NCBI RefSeq assembly: GCF_030272615.1
Contig: NC_081412.1
Location: forward strand, 137,890,747-137,954,746
DNA from: Cryptomeria japonica
Lineage: Eukaryota > Streptophyta > Pinopsida > Cupressales > Cupressaceae
Direction: 5' to 3'
Length of the DNA: 64,000 nucleotides
The notes under the pieces were generated by a model. It was not told where the DNA came from and searched no databases. It saw only the letters and a program-made list of their open reading frames with translations. Every line of letters starts with the position of its first letter. Within the stretch, counting starts at the first letter, position 1. This document shows, one piece after another, positions 1-11,808 of this stretch. Position numbers and translations under genes: made by a program.

Positions 1-3000
1 AGAGATAGACCACTCCATCCTACCAAACACTCTGTCAAGCCCTTCCCATTTATCTTGAAAAATTCTCCTATTCCTTTCTTTCCATAACTCTCAGATAACA
101 ATGGAAGGCAAGACAGTCCATATACTCGATAGAACTGATTTGCTCTTCTCCGAAAACTAACTCTTAAGAAGATCAGTAATAACATCTGGGAGGTGAATTG
201 ACCATCCTAACTTACCTAGAACAAACCTCCAAACACCCTGAGCCAAGTCACACTTTAAAAGTAAATGGTCTAATGATTCCTCTTGTTCTTTACACATTAC
301 ACATCGGAAAGGACTATTAAATCCCAAATGCAACATTCTATCTCCCATCAAGATCCTCCTCTTCATAACCAACTAGGTAAAAACTCCCACCTTTGGACGA
401 CACTTACAGCTCCAATATAATTTAGAAGGCCAATCCAGTTTGATATCTGTATTCTCAATAATATTGTAGCCAATTTTGACTGAATAGGCACTTGATTTTG
501 TGCCACACCATTTGATAAAATCCTCCTTTGGACTAAAAATTGAGGAGTACTTTTCTAAAATATTTCTAAGGCACCTCTTTTTCTATGGAGATAATGGTAG
601 CTCATCAATATCTCTCCATTGCCAAACATCAACTCCATTACAATGCTCTAAATATAACTAGTCTTTATTTTTTGTGCCCCAAGTACCCTCATAAGCTTGT
701 TTAATAAGATCTATATTCTTCCTCAAGTATAAGGCCGGTTTACCATCCCATGAATCTAACAAAAAATTGGCTTTCTCCTCACTCCCTAGTTTCCAAGTAA
801 TGTGCTCTGTGATCACTTTCCTACGCGACAATAAAAAATTCCAAACTGTAGATCCTCTAGGGGGTTCACAAATAGTAAAAATCTTCTCATCATCTAATGA
901 ATCCAGATATTTATGTTTCAGGATTTGAACCCATTTGTGCTTGGGCTTTGCATACATCTGCCATATAAGTTTAGTTCCTATTGATTCATTCAAAAAGAAC
1001 CACTTCCTCAGCCCAACCCCTCCTGCTAGGAAAGGTTAACACACCTTATCTGATGTAACCAACAAAATTTTATCCTGATCACTCTTGCCGCTCCAAAAAA
1101 AATTCCTCATGAATTGGTTGATACTTCTAGAAATTTTGTCGGGAACTTTAAAATACATCATGGAATAAATTGGCATCACCGATAAGACTGATTTCAATAA
1201 TAACAACCTAAAAGTAGAGGTGAGCCATTTGCATTTCCTACCTTCTAACTTATTCACACAACTGTCAAATAATCTCTACCACAGCTGTGTCCTATTAGGC
1301 CCCCCAAACAAAGGTGTTCCCAAAAATCTTCCTGGGAGAGAGCCAACTTTGATACCCAGTATCCTAACAATTTCTCTTTGCTTTCTAATGTCAGTGTTGA
1401 AGAAAAAAATGTTTGATTTCTTCTAGTTAACTTGTTGCCAAGATGTTTAACAGAAAATATTGAGGGTTCTTTTTATAAGTCGAGCTTCCTTTAGAGAGGC
1501 ATTCCTAAACAAGAGTGTGTCATCTGCAAACTATTGGTGAGTGACTATATCCACATCATCTGCAACCAGAACACCTTTCCATCTATTCTCACCTTTTAGC
1601 CTCTGAATGTATCTTCTTGGAACCTCCACCAAAATGATAAAGAGAAAAGGGGAAAGAGGGTCCCCCTGTCTCAGACCACGAGAAGCTTGGAAAAATCCTT
1701 GCGGGCTTCCATTGACTAACACAAAGAACCACAACCCATCTATGAACACTTTCACCCAATTAATCTAGTGGGCCAAAAACCCAAACTTGCCAAGGACATG
1801 GAACAAGAACTCCCAGTCCACCATGTCATAGGATTTCCTGATGTCCAGTTTGATGAGCATCCACTCAAATTTTTCTTTCTTGTTAGAGTGAATGGCTTCA
1901 TGAGCTATAATGATTCGTTCAACAATTGATCTACCTGGCACAAAGCCACTTTTTCCCTTTGATATTATTAGTTTGAGAAAAGGTTTCAGTTTGTTCATAA
2001 TCACTTTGGCAATCACCTTGTATAGCACGTTACATAGAGAAATGGGTCTAAAATCCCCAAATGAAGAAGGCTTCTCCACTTTGGGGATTAATGCAAGAAA
2101 GGTACAATTTAGTTCTTTCTCCACATTGAGATTGATTCTCACTTCTTCCACCACCTGCCAAACCTCAAGACCCACAACATTTTAGAACTGTTAGTAGAAA
2201 AGGGTCAGAAGACCATCTAGTCCTGGAGCCTTGTCACCCACCATCGAGGAAATAGCTTGTTTCACTTCATCCACTGAAATAGGTTTACACAACACATGAT
2301 TATGATTTTCTAAAATTACCTTCGGAATATTACTCAAAAGAGTATCTTGGTGTAGAGAGTCTAAGCTCTGGCTCTTGGAAAGAATCTCTATGAAGAAATC
2401 TACAACTTCTTTGTTGATGTCCTCTAACTTGTCTAGGACACCATTAGTCTTGTTCTTCATGGCTGCCACCTTATTCCAAGACTGCCTGACTTTGACTGAA
2501 TTATGAAAAAACTTCCTATTCCTATCACCTTCCTTTAGCTAGCCTTCTCTAGATTTTTATTTCTAGTAAACTTCTTCTCTTTCCAAGATTTCATTAAGTT
2601 TGGATTTGAGAGCCTTCTCCTTATTATAGGCATCCAAAGTCATACCATGGTCCAAAATAGACGATTCCAATTCCTTGAGCTCAACTTCAACCATGCTTCT
2701 ATTTACAAAAATATTTCCAAACTTGACCCTGTTCCATTCCTTTGGTTTACCTTTGAGGTATTGCAATTTTTTGAAAACATTAAAGGCCCACGAACCAGTT
2801 CTCATGGGGGCCTCCTGCCATGTAGAAGAAACTAGCTCCTTCAAAGAAGGGTCTCACAACCATATTTTTTCAAATTTAAAAGGACATCTGATCGAAGCAC
2901 TATCTAGACATATCAGAAGCTCTATGAGAAAATGGTCAGAAGCCGCCAATGGTAAGACTCCAACTTCAAACAAATGGAGTTTAGAAGCCCAATTACCCCC

Positions 3001-3615
3001 CAAGAAGAATCTATCTAACTTCTCTGCAATGTGCTCCCTACCAACCCTCCGATTTGACCAAGCGAAAGTCCCTTTGTTGGTCTTGACTTCCCGTAAACCA
3101 TTATCTAAGACAAAGTTTTGGAAGCCTAGTTGGGATATAGTTGCACCAACCTTAACACCTTTCTTATCTCCAGATTCCAAAATGACATTAAAATCCCCCC
3201 CCAAGAACAACTAAGTCTTGGGTCAGATTGCTCAAAATCAATGAGAGTTGTTTCCAAGTTTCCAATTGTAGGTTGCCTCTTGTAGGTCCATAAACATTAA
3301 TCGGGAAGAAATCATAATTAATACCAAATGAGTGAACCTTACACAACTGTCATGATTGCGAATTGATAATTTCCTCAACCTTAAAGAGAGTGGGGTTCTA
3401 GATTATCCCGAACCCACCTGATGAACCTACTGCACTTGAAAAAATCCCTTCCCAAAACCTCCAACCTCCCAACCAACCCACAACCTCCTCCAAACTGAGT
3501 TTAGTTTCTTGTAGATAGACAAGATCCGGCTTCATTTGATCCAACCCTCACTTGATCAGATGACACTTGTCAAGGGCATTACAACCCCTGACATTCCAAC
3601 TAAGGAGTTTTATTT
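1..3615 (-). pseudogene. LINE ORF2 (endonuclease-reverse transcriptase), broken
   Basis: The frame opens near 3612 with a degenerate endonuclease start (SWNVRGCNALDK). The GDFNV motif follows at about 3200 and SDHF at about 2900. RT motifs visible are LIPKVEKPSSFGDFRPISL (about 2090-2030), the palm-A remnant KLDIRKSYDMVDW (about 1850), RGLRQGDPLSPFLF (about 1680) and FADDTLLF (1507-1530). An in-frame TAG at 1531-1533 lies directly before the FADD catalytic motif. The thumb region (KLEGRKCKWL, 1257-1036) and a CxxC...H zinc-finger region (372-157) complete the order. The piece runs off the window at base 1. Confidence 0.85.
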
Positions 3616-3619
3616 TCCT

Positions 3620-5186
3620 TCAGGAAGGGGGCCTCTCTTCCATACTGGTAATTTACACTGACCTTTGGCATTCCCTGTCATAGCAATCCAAATTCTATTG
3701 GGTTTACAACCTCTGGATTTATTTTCTCCAATAACAACTTTGTTAGTTTGAGAGTCAGACTGCTAAATAGTTCAACACTCCAAAATGTCCTTTTTCATAA
3801 AAAAGCACCCCAATCTTCCTCCTCTTCCTCCCAATAAATATCATCACCACCATCACCAGACCTTGTCCCTGTATCAATGTCCAAGTTGTTACACTGCTCT
3901 TGAGCATGTGTCTACTCACCATATAAAGAATGAACCTTCTTGGAGCCCATGATACTCGCATCAATTACATTCATGACAACTTCCACCTTATTGAGTGCTT
4001 CCTCCACAAGCTGCATTACATCCAATTGGGTTGTTAAGGTTGTTCCTCTAGACTTGTCATCCAATCTTGAGTCCTCTACAAAAGGTCCAACATTCACCAA
4101 ATCGGGCCATAAGGAGGGAAAAACCCTAGCATCCTAAGAGTGTGATTGTCAAGCTGCCATCTGTAACTCAGCAAAGTGTTCCACTCTAGCCTCGTGTGGG
4201 TTATCAACTAGCTTGCCTTTAGTACCAATCAAGCAAACCTCTTCGAATGACCATCCTTGTTACAAACTGATCATTTCTCCAAGTGCTCTTTAACCTCAAT
4301 CTATTGCAGTTAGCTCCCTGCATTTGTATTAATCTTAATCCATGATGGAAGTTGGAAAAGGGGTTTCCAACTAACACAAATCCTCACATATGAGCTAAAA
4401 TATTCCTTTGCAATGGCTTCATCCGATTTGAGGTAAAAACCTGATTTGTTTCCAATCATCTAGAAAACTTCCTCATTCCAGTATTCCTTAGGAAGGTTAT
4501 AGAGCCACAGCCAAACTAGAACCTCTTCCATAGAAGCTTTAATAGGGTTGAAATTTGGTTCCCAGTCTCTAATGTAGATACCTCTACCTCCTAAGAAGAA
4601 GGGCCCATTGTGTAAAACCCAGTTCTTGTCTTTATTGTTTTTTGTTATGACAAGAAAAAAACCATTTGGCATAGTCTTAAGCTCCAGACTAAAGGGCCAC
4701 ATCTCCTCACACCACTGCTTAACACGATAGATAGTTGGCCAATCCCCAAAGAATTTCAAGAAAAAAAACCCTATCTTTGAAAAAGCCACAAAATCACTCC
4801 AACTTTTACAATCCAGGAAGAATGACAACTTGTGGGAGTCGACAGGTTTGGGTTTGAACTTTTTAGACGACTTAGATCTTGGAATCTTCTTAGGCCTCCA
4901 CTCTTTATCACAGACCCTCTGCCAGTCCGTCTTGGTGCCTGCTGTGATGGTACTGCATTCACTAGCATTAGGGGTGTTCCCCTCCGGGTCGATGGAAATC
5001 TCTTCTCCATCAACCACGATTTCTAGCATCGGGACCAAACCTTGACGTTCTATTTTGATCCTCCAAGGCCCACTTAGGTTTTGACCAAGATCTGAAGCCT
5101 AGATTCATGAAGAATCTTGGCTTGTCATTCTGTTTGAAATCCTTGAACTCTTTGGGTTGCAGACCCAGTCTCCTTCGTGATGCCAT
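3620..5186 (-). pseudogene. LINE ORF1 (DUF4283-type RNA-binding protein), broken
   Basis: An ATG at 5186-5184 opens a reading frame beginning MASRRRLGLQPKEF. It shifts near 5040 into the longest remaining stretch (5038-4460), which contains the DUF4283-like core: motifs around LSFFLDCKSWSDF, a FFGDWPTIYRVKQWCEEMW segment and GPFFLGGRGIYIRDWEP. The C-terminal part to about 3620 is fragmented. In intact plant LINEs this protein binds the element RNA. Here at least one frameshift and several stops show loss of function. Confidence 0.75.
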
Positions 5187-6080
5187 TTATGTATGATAAA
5201 TTTTGAATCTATTGTAAACTCCTAATTATCCCAACCACTAGCCTAGAATATACAAAAACATTCAACAACACTAGTGGAGCTCTAAATCAAATGCATGTGA
5301 ATAAAATAAAGCATCAATTTACCTCATACAAATGAAAAGATTGACTACATTGTCCTCCTATCCGTTAAGATCTTATGAATATGATGTATTATCTCTCAAC
5401 ATTAAGCACTAGCACAATATGACATAAATAAATGGAGCATGGTTGATTGATGATGCAAGAAAGATGATGCAGTGATAATGAAAGCAATGATGTAAGATCT
5501 AGAGAAATTTTGGCATAATAGGTGTAGACTCAAGTTGTGGATTCTTGTCGAATGAGTGGAAAATGCCTCTTTAATATAAATGTAAAAGAGAATCAATGAC
5601 TTAGATTAAAAAGTGAAAAGATGAATGACCACAATTAAGAGGTTAAAGAAGAATCAATAGGATTAAAAAGTGCAAATGAGATGGAGAGATAAGATTAAGA
5701 GGTGGAAGAGAGTGAATGAGATTAAGAAGTTAATTGGAATGAAGGGCTAAGATTAAGAGGTGGGTTGACTTTTTGTTTCAATGAATGCGAACATGTGACA
5801 AAGGACAAAGTGAATGAAGAGGAATAAGACAATTGTTACTTGACTACGATTTCAGATTATGATTCATGTGAACAAGTTGGAGGGCTAGGATTAGACAAAA
5901 GAGGATAATGAATTAACTAGATAAATAATAGTATTTATTTAATTAATAGAGGAAAAATGTGAGATTGAGAATAATAAAATAAATAATAAATATTTATTTA
6001 ATTTAGGAAAGAAAAGGCTAATGAATTGATTTAATAAATAAAAATATTTATTTAATTGAGGATATTTTTAGGTTTCTACA
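5186..6080 (-). repeat. LTR-like dispersed repeat, copy 1 (probable solo LTR)
   Basis: About 895 bp closely matching 49182-50080 in the same orientation. Both begin TTTATGTATGAT and end in an A/T-rich stretch followed by TTTTAGGTKTCTAC. Read on the minus strand it starts TGTAGAAACCTAAAAAT, the style of plant Ty3/gypsy LTR starts, and ends in CATACA, so TG...CA ends can be assigned. No primer site or coding region adjoins it, and no clear target duplication was found. Its left edge abuts the LINE ATG at 5186. Confidence 0.6.
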
Positions 6081-6808
6081 ATCTTCACCATTTCTGTTGG
6101 ACTCCACATGGTGATGGGCTTGCAGGTGAGTGGAGGGATTAAAAGATGTGTGTAGTCCACGATGGTATGGTATCTTCTATGACAGGCTACAAATCCTAGA
6201 AAAGTTTTATGAAGAAATACTCCTACCAATTTTTTCTAGCAACCTTGGTGCATCTCTACATCCCAGGATTGGGACTATTGCAATTTGTGGTTAGATTGGA
6301 TAATGAGTAATCATGTAGTAATTAGGAAGGAATGTTATTCGGTTTGGAGGGCTATTATAAAGAATTGCAGTCAACCCCCTTCAGTTATAAAAGGAAAGTC
6401 AGGAAAACAAACTCTAAAGTTCCCATCTTATAGAAGAAGTGGATATATTCATTTATGTGCACCTAATGAAACCTTTATTCCTGACTAACTTTTTTTAAAT
6501 GAGTGATATAGAAAAATCTTCTACAAAGATCAAATTTGCATGGTATCTTAGCCCTTTAGACCTTGAAATACCATTGGACTCATTGTTCTCAACATATGAG
6601 TTTGTTGGAGCTCAAAAAAATATTACAAGCAGTAAAGAAAAGAAAGGTGTTTATAGTAAGAGACATGGGTTAGTGCAGGATAATGGGGGGCCAAAAAGTG
6701 GCGATGTGAAAAAAATAGCCTTTTCCACTCACCTAAAAATGCGAAAATCTGTGTTGACTTTTTGCTCAGCCTGGGTGTCAGTGCACCTTGGCATGGTAAA
6801 CACCTAAG
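6081..6808. other. Unassigned sequence with two short unrecognised ORFs
   Basis: Plus-strand open frames at 6285-6488 (67 codons) and 6499-6807 (102 codons) have no family I recognise and no visible splice context. They may be remnants of a coding sequence. Nothing else was identified in this stretch. Confidence 0.2.
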
Positions 6809-6828
6809 AAAATCGGATATCCGATTTT
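6809..6828. repeat. Perfect 20-bp palindrome
   Basis: AAAATCGGATATCCGATTTT equals its own reverse complement. Variants recur at 7247-7282, 16798-16848 and 16926-16960 and nowhere else noticed in the window, which suggests subterminal binding sites of a mobile element. Confidence 0.7.
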
Positions 6829-6837
6829 TATAGGTAA

Positions 6838-7165
6838 TTTTAAATTAAAAAATAAATTATATAATATATAATGTGATATAATAATATATTATATATAACA
6901 TATTATATTATATATTATATAATACATAATATATAATATAATATTAGATTATAAAATATAATATTATATTATATAATATAATATTATATTATATAATATA
7001 ATATTATATTATATAGTATAATAATATATTATAAAATATAATATAATATTATATAGTATAATAATATAATATAATATTATATAATATATAATATAATATA
7101 ATATTATATATTATATAATACGTAATATATAATATATTATTATATTATATAATATAATGTTATTT
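6838..7165. repeat. AT-dinucleotide-rich block
   Basis: About 330 bp made almost only of A and T, with repeated ATATTATATTATATAATATA-like words in imperfect tandem. It separates the two left-hand ATATCCGAT clusters. It is low-complexity with no coding potential. Confidence 0.9.
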
Positions 7166-7576
7166 TAAAATAATTTAAGTATAAAAATATAAGTGGATTG
7201 TGACAGCTCGTGAGTTATTTTTCACCCACGGGCTACGCGATTTTTTAAAGTTTGATATCCGGTTGGACCCGATATCCGATTGTTTGACCCAAATTTGCTA
7301 AAAAATACATTAAAAGGAAGGATTTTTATTGTTTTTCATCATTTTCATTCAAATTTTTGTATTTTTTTTCATTCAAAATATGTTTTTTTTAATGAAAACT
7401 AGGTTTTTTAAAATCAAATACAAAATTGTTCAAATTTGCTAACTAAATTCAATTGTTTGCATTCAATTAGGTTAAAAAAGGGGGATAACAGTGAAAACAT
7501 TGATCAACCACAACCACAACAACCAAACCCTCCTTTGCCAAAGCCCCCCTCAATTTAGGATTTAATTGCACAAAAT

Positions 7577-8206
7577 TTGAACCAATTGAGGGGGATTGCA
7601 GATTTTTATCATAGGATCCCTCGCTTGAACCCAATGTTTGATCCCCTCACGTTGATTATAAAGAGTTTAAAAACTGTCATTGAGGAGCACAATGTCCCTC
7701 TTTTGTGGCGAGATTCTATGAGGGAACAATATGTAGATGGCTTGTCTTATAAGGAGATCAAGTATCTCAAGATATCCAAAGCTGCTATCACCGCATTGTT
7801 TGTGAATCCTCGCACTGGTCAACCCATAGACCCCCAAAAAACAAGAATTTCTATTAAATGGTGCACAAATGATGGTATTGTGAAAAAAATTTGGGAACGT
7901 TGGTGGATGGTTTTTGATAAACCACCCAACAAAAATCTTGATGTCCCATTCTACTTCATCAAAAAGTTGTATGCTGAGTTTGTTTTAGGAAAACATGTGA
8001 ACTACTTTGAGATCCAACCTTTCCAAGGTGTGGGTTTAGGTATGCCCCAAAATAGACCTGGGGCAGTTAGAGTAGTCCAGGGCCCATATGTCCCCCCTCC
8101 TCCTGTCAATCCCCCACCTCCAGTGCAACATCCAGATATCATTTGTGAGGCGGCATCACAAACCATATCAACTATTCACTCTTTGAGTAGCCTTTTGGTT
8201 TCTTAG
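7577..8206 (+). CDS. Uncharacterised protein of the putative transposon, 5' exon
   Basis: A 209-codon open frame of unknown family. No ATG starts it; the frame is entered at a TTG. An in-frame TAG at 7556-7558 cuts it from an upstream Pro/Gln-rich stretch (about 7480-7555: NIDQPQPQQPNPPLPKPP), so the original protein probably began earlier and is now broken, or a splice joins the parts. The centre is charged, with several Trp residues (IWERWWMVFD), and the end is proline-rich (YVPPPPVNPPPPVQHP). It lies convergent to the transposase-like gene and may be the element's second protein; this is inference from position only. Confidence 0.4.
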   Translation: MNQLRGIADFYHRIPRLNPMFDPLTLIIKSLKTVIEEHNVPLLWRDSMREQYVDGLSYKEIKYLKISKAAITALFVNPRTGQPIDPQKTRISIKWCTNDGIVKKIWERWWMVFDKPPNKNLDVPFYFIKKLYAEFVLGKHVNYFEIQPFQGVGLGMPQNRPGAVRVVQGPYVPPPPVNPPPPVQHPDIICEAASQTISTIHSLSSLLVS

Positions 8207-9105
8207 GCTGGGATAGTAGCTCAGCCTACTTTTGATGGTAGCGGTGCATCCGGTGGCGCTGACATGTCCTCCGCAGCTCCACACATTTGTGTTACCCATA
8301 GTTGTGTCATGTGTGGGAACATATGCTTGGGTCCAGTTGGACGACCTGTTGATCCTCCTGCGCACACTGCAGATTATGAGGTGCATGAGATGCATGATGC
8401 ACTGGATGTTATGACATAGACTGGAGGATACCTTGGAGAGTCCTTGCATGCTAGAGGAGAGGAGACACCTTCATCATACATTGATGATGTAGTCTTAAGA
8501 TTTGTATTTTCACAGTTCATTCTATATTTTAAATGAATATTTATAATCTAGATAATATTAAGTACTAATTTTTATTTACATGGTCTATTTAATAGTTGAT
8601 GACAGAGGAGGAGTTGACATAGATCCAGGAGGGCACCTTGACGGCCATTTCATTTGGCCTTGATAGCTTTACAGTACATATATTATTGCACCTAGTCGTT
8701 TGTATTTTATTGTACATACATGCTCATCATTTATATTGGTATTAATTAGATTATGTAGTAACTTGCATGTATATCTTAGTAGGATCTGGTAGTGCAGTTG
8801 GAGACAAGGGAAAGGTAATTGAATGCAAATATGATTGAATGAATAGTTTAAATAACTTATAATGATTATACATGTCTAGACATAGATTGATAGTTTCATA
8901 TACTTGTTGTATATATGTACAAGAATTCTTGACTTCACATCCTTGTTGACTACACCCACTATACCCAAAGATGATGAAGAAGAAGAAGAGATGCCTTGAG
9001 TACATGTGTGCTTATTTTATTTTGTGCTTAGTATATATAATTCTTTATTATCAGTGACAATTATATTCTAACTTATATCAATGTCACGTTTATGAACATA
9101 TGTAG
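8207..9105 (+). other. Probable intron-rich part of the plus-strand gene
   Basis: AT-rich sequence with scattered possible short exons, for example after an AG at about 8597 and an acidic Asp/Glu-rich stretch at 8950-8998 (DDEEEEEMP). The exact exon set cannot be fixed by eye. Confidence 0.25.
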
Positions 9106-9444
9106 GTTGTGTATGAAAATATTGAAAACATGCCTCCTCCGCTGAAGACATACATCAAGAGTCCTGCAAAGCCGAAGAGAAAACATGGAGATGAGGTAAA
9201 CAAGAATAGTTCAATTATAGTTTATTTTTATGTTAACTTTTTGAATGTGAGTTATATAATATAACTAATCTTAATCGTGGTTTATTTTTTCTTGTGCAGG
9301 ATCCTTCAGAGCCGAGTAGTGCAGTGAAGAGGATTGATTTCGATGATCCATCAATAGCTTGGGATGTTATAGATAGTTTTGGGATGCTTACATGTCTAGT
9401 TGGCATGCATATTTTGTATATGGACATACATTCACGTATATAGA
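9106..9444 (+). CDS. Two probable 3' exons of the plus-strand gene
   Basis: Exon 9106-9195 is 30 open codons bordered by TGTAG and GTAAAC. Intron 9196-9299 ends TTGTGCAG. The next exon from 9300 stays in frame to a stop near 9442. The encoded text contains a basic nuclear-signal-like PAKPKRKHGDE followed by an acidic FDDPSIAWDVIDSF segment. Canonical GT-AG borders with preserved phase argue for a real spliced gene. The link to the 7577-8206 exon is inferred. Confidence 0.4.
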
Positions 9445-9745
9445 CATACATTTTGTTTGAGTTGGCGTTTATGCCATATTTGTGTATGGACATACACTTG
9501 TAATTATTTGACATTTTCATATATACAGAAGTTGATATTTGATCATATAAATTGTTGCTCATGTGTGCATGGCATTATCATGGAAAAATTTAATCTTCAA
9601 TCCAATAATTAACAATGGTTAATAATGGTTATTTAATGAACAATACAATTCATTTCATTTCATCGTAAGTGTTGTTTGTATAATGAACAATACAATTCAT
9701 TTAATGAACAATACAATACAATTCATTTAGTAAAAAATATAATTC
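9445..9745. other. Non-coding spacer
   Basis: AT-rich sequence with short repeated words (AATGAACAATACAATTCATTT occurs in variants at about 9636-9730) leading into the satellite array. No gene seen. Confidence 0.5.
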
Positions 9746-11808
9746 ATTATTACCCTATGCGTGCTGCTATTTTTCCACCCCCACTCATTTGAACGCTTGG
9801 GGTCATACCCTACCGACGTCGTCCCTTGAGCACCCTAAGCACTAAAAATTGTTAAACTTTGACATACCCTAACTCAGAATCTGTGGAACCTACGAATGAT
9901 CCGTTTGAACCTACGGGGCCACGAGAGGGGTCCCTACAAAATCCTATCTCATTTTTTCAAGTTTCCCTATGGTTTTATTAGGGCAACATTTTTTCCGTTG
10001 GTGAAAAAATCATTAGTCTCATTCAATCGAATGTTGTCGCATGGCCAATTTCTCGTTTTGCTTGTCGTGATAATGAATCATCGATTTTGACATGTCCAGT
10101 TAGGAATTATTACCCTATGCATTCTCCTATTTTTCCACCCCCACTCGGTTGAACGCTCAGGGTCATACCCTACCGACATCGTCCCTTGAGCACCCTAAGT
10201 GCTAAAGATTGTCAAACTTTGATGAGCCCTAACTCGTAATCCATGGCACCTGCAAATGATTCATTTGAACCTATGGGGCCACGAGAGGGGTCCCTACAAA
10301 TTCCTATCTCATTTTTTCAAGTTTCCCTACGATTTTATTAGGGCAACTTTTTTTCAGTTGGCAAAAAATTTGTCAGTCTCATTCAATCGAATGTTGTCGT
10401 GTGGCCAATTTCTCGTTCTGCTCATCGTGATAACAAACCATTGGTTCTAAAATGTCTAGTTAGGCATTATTACACTATTCATGCTCCTATTCCCCCCCCC
10501 CCCCACTCGGTTGAACACTCGGGGTCATACCCTACCGACGTCGTCCGTTGAGGATCCTAAGTGCTAAAAATTGTCAAACTTTGATGGGCCCTAACTCAGA
10601 ATCCATGACACCTGCAAATGATCTATTTGAACCTACGGTTCCATGAGAGGTGTCCCTACAAAAGCCTATCTCGGTTTTTCAAGTTTCCCTATGGTTTTAT
10701 CAGGGCAACATTTTTTCAGTTGGCAAAAAAATTGTCAGTCTCATTCAATTGAATGTTGTTGCGTCGCCAATTTATTGTTATGCTCATCGTGATAATGAAC
10801 TATTGGTTCTGACCTATCCAGTTAGGCATTATTACCCTATTCATGCTCCTATTTCCCCTCCTCCCCACTCGATCAAATGCTCGGGGTCATACCCTACCGA
10901 CGTCGTCCCTTGAGTACCCTAAGTGCTAAAAAATGTCAAACTTTGACGGGCCCTAACTCAAAATCTGTGGCACCTGCGAATAATCTATTTGAACCTATGG
11001 GGTGAGGAGAGGGGTCCCTACAAAATCCTATCTCAATTTTACAAGTTTCCCTATGATTTTATTAGGGCAACATTTTTTCAGTTGGCAAAAAGGTCATCAG
11101 TCTCATTCAATCGAATGTTGTCGCATAGCCAATTTCTCATTATGCTCTTCATGATAACGAACTATCAGTTTTGACATGTCTGATTAGGCATTATTACCCT
11201 ATTCATTCTCCTATTTTACCACCCCCACTCAGTTGAATGCTCGGGGTCATACCCTACTGGCGTTGTCCCTTGAGCACCCTAAGTGCTAAAAATTATCAAG
11301 CTTTGATGGGCCCTAACTCAAAATTCATGGCACCTACGAATGATTCATTTGAACCTAAGGGACCATGAGAGGGGTCCCTACAAAATCCTATCTTGGGTTT
11401 TCAAGTTTCTCTATGATTTTATTAGGGAAATTTGTTTTTAATTGGCGAAAAATTCATCAATCTCATTAAATTGAATGTCGTCGCATGGCCAATTTATCGT
11501 TCTTCTCGTCGTGATAATGAACCTTTAGTTCTAAAATGTCTAGTTAGGCATTATTACCCTATGTATGCTCCTAATTTTCCTCTCCCACTTGGTCGAACGC
11601 TCGGGTTCATACCCTACCAGTGTCGTCCCTTGAGCACCCTAAGTGCTAACTCGGAATCCGTGGAAACTGCAAATGATCTGTTTGAACCTAAGGGGCCACG
11701 AGAGGGGTCCCTACAAAATCCTATCTTGGTTTTTCAATTTTCCCTATGATTTTATTAGGGAAACATTTTTTCAATTGGCAAAAAAATCGTTAGTCTCATT
11801 CAATGAAA
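9746..11808 (+). repeat. 360-bp satellite array, five full and one partial copy
   Basis: The phrase ATTATTACCCTAT, followed by CATACCCTACCGACGTCGTC, AGTGCTAAAAATTGTCAAAC and CGAGAGGGGTCCCTACAAAA, recurs with starts near 9746, 10106, 10466, 10828, 11190 and 11550, a period of 360-362 bp. Copies differ by scattered substitutions and small indels. The last copy stops near 11808. Short open frames in each unit are in register because of the repeat, not because of coding. Confidence 0.95.

Larger units (their letters stand above)
1..5186 (-). mobile_element. Decayed LINE (non-LTR retrotransposon), 3' end beyond window
   Basis: Read on the minus strand, the domains follow the plant L1-like order: an ORF1 DUF4283-type protein (5186 to about 3620), apurinic endonuclease (about 3615-2850), reverse transcriptase (about 2470-1030), and a C-terminal zf-RVT zinc-finger region (372-157). 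Conserved coding continues to base 1, where a WKERNRRIF stretch typical of these tails can be read, so the 3' end and poly-A lie outside. Frames are broken by stops and shifts throughout, so the copy cannot encode a complete polymerase. The 5' side stops abruptly at 5186, where an unrelated LTR-like repeat begins, so no 5' UTR is seen. Confidence 0.9.

Noticed and set aside
9896..11749. Similar short plus-strand frames (IRATFFQLAKRS type) every 360 bp
   Set aside because: They follow the satellite period and differ by frameshifts; no start context or conservation of a full frame.
9746..11808. Regular repeats considered as a CRISPR array
   Set aside because: The repeats are contiguous 360-bp satellite units without unique spacers, in a plant genome.
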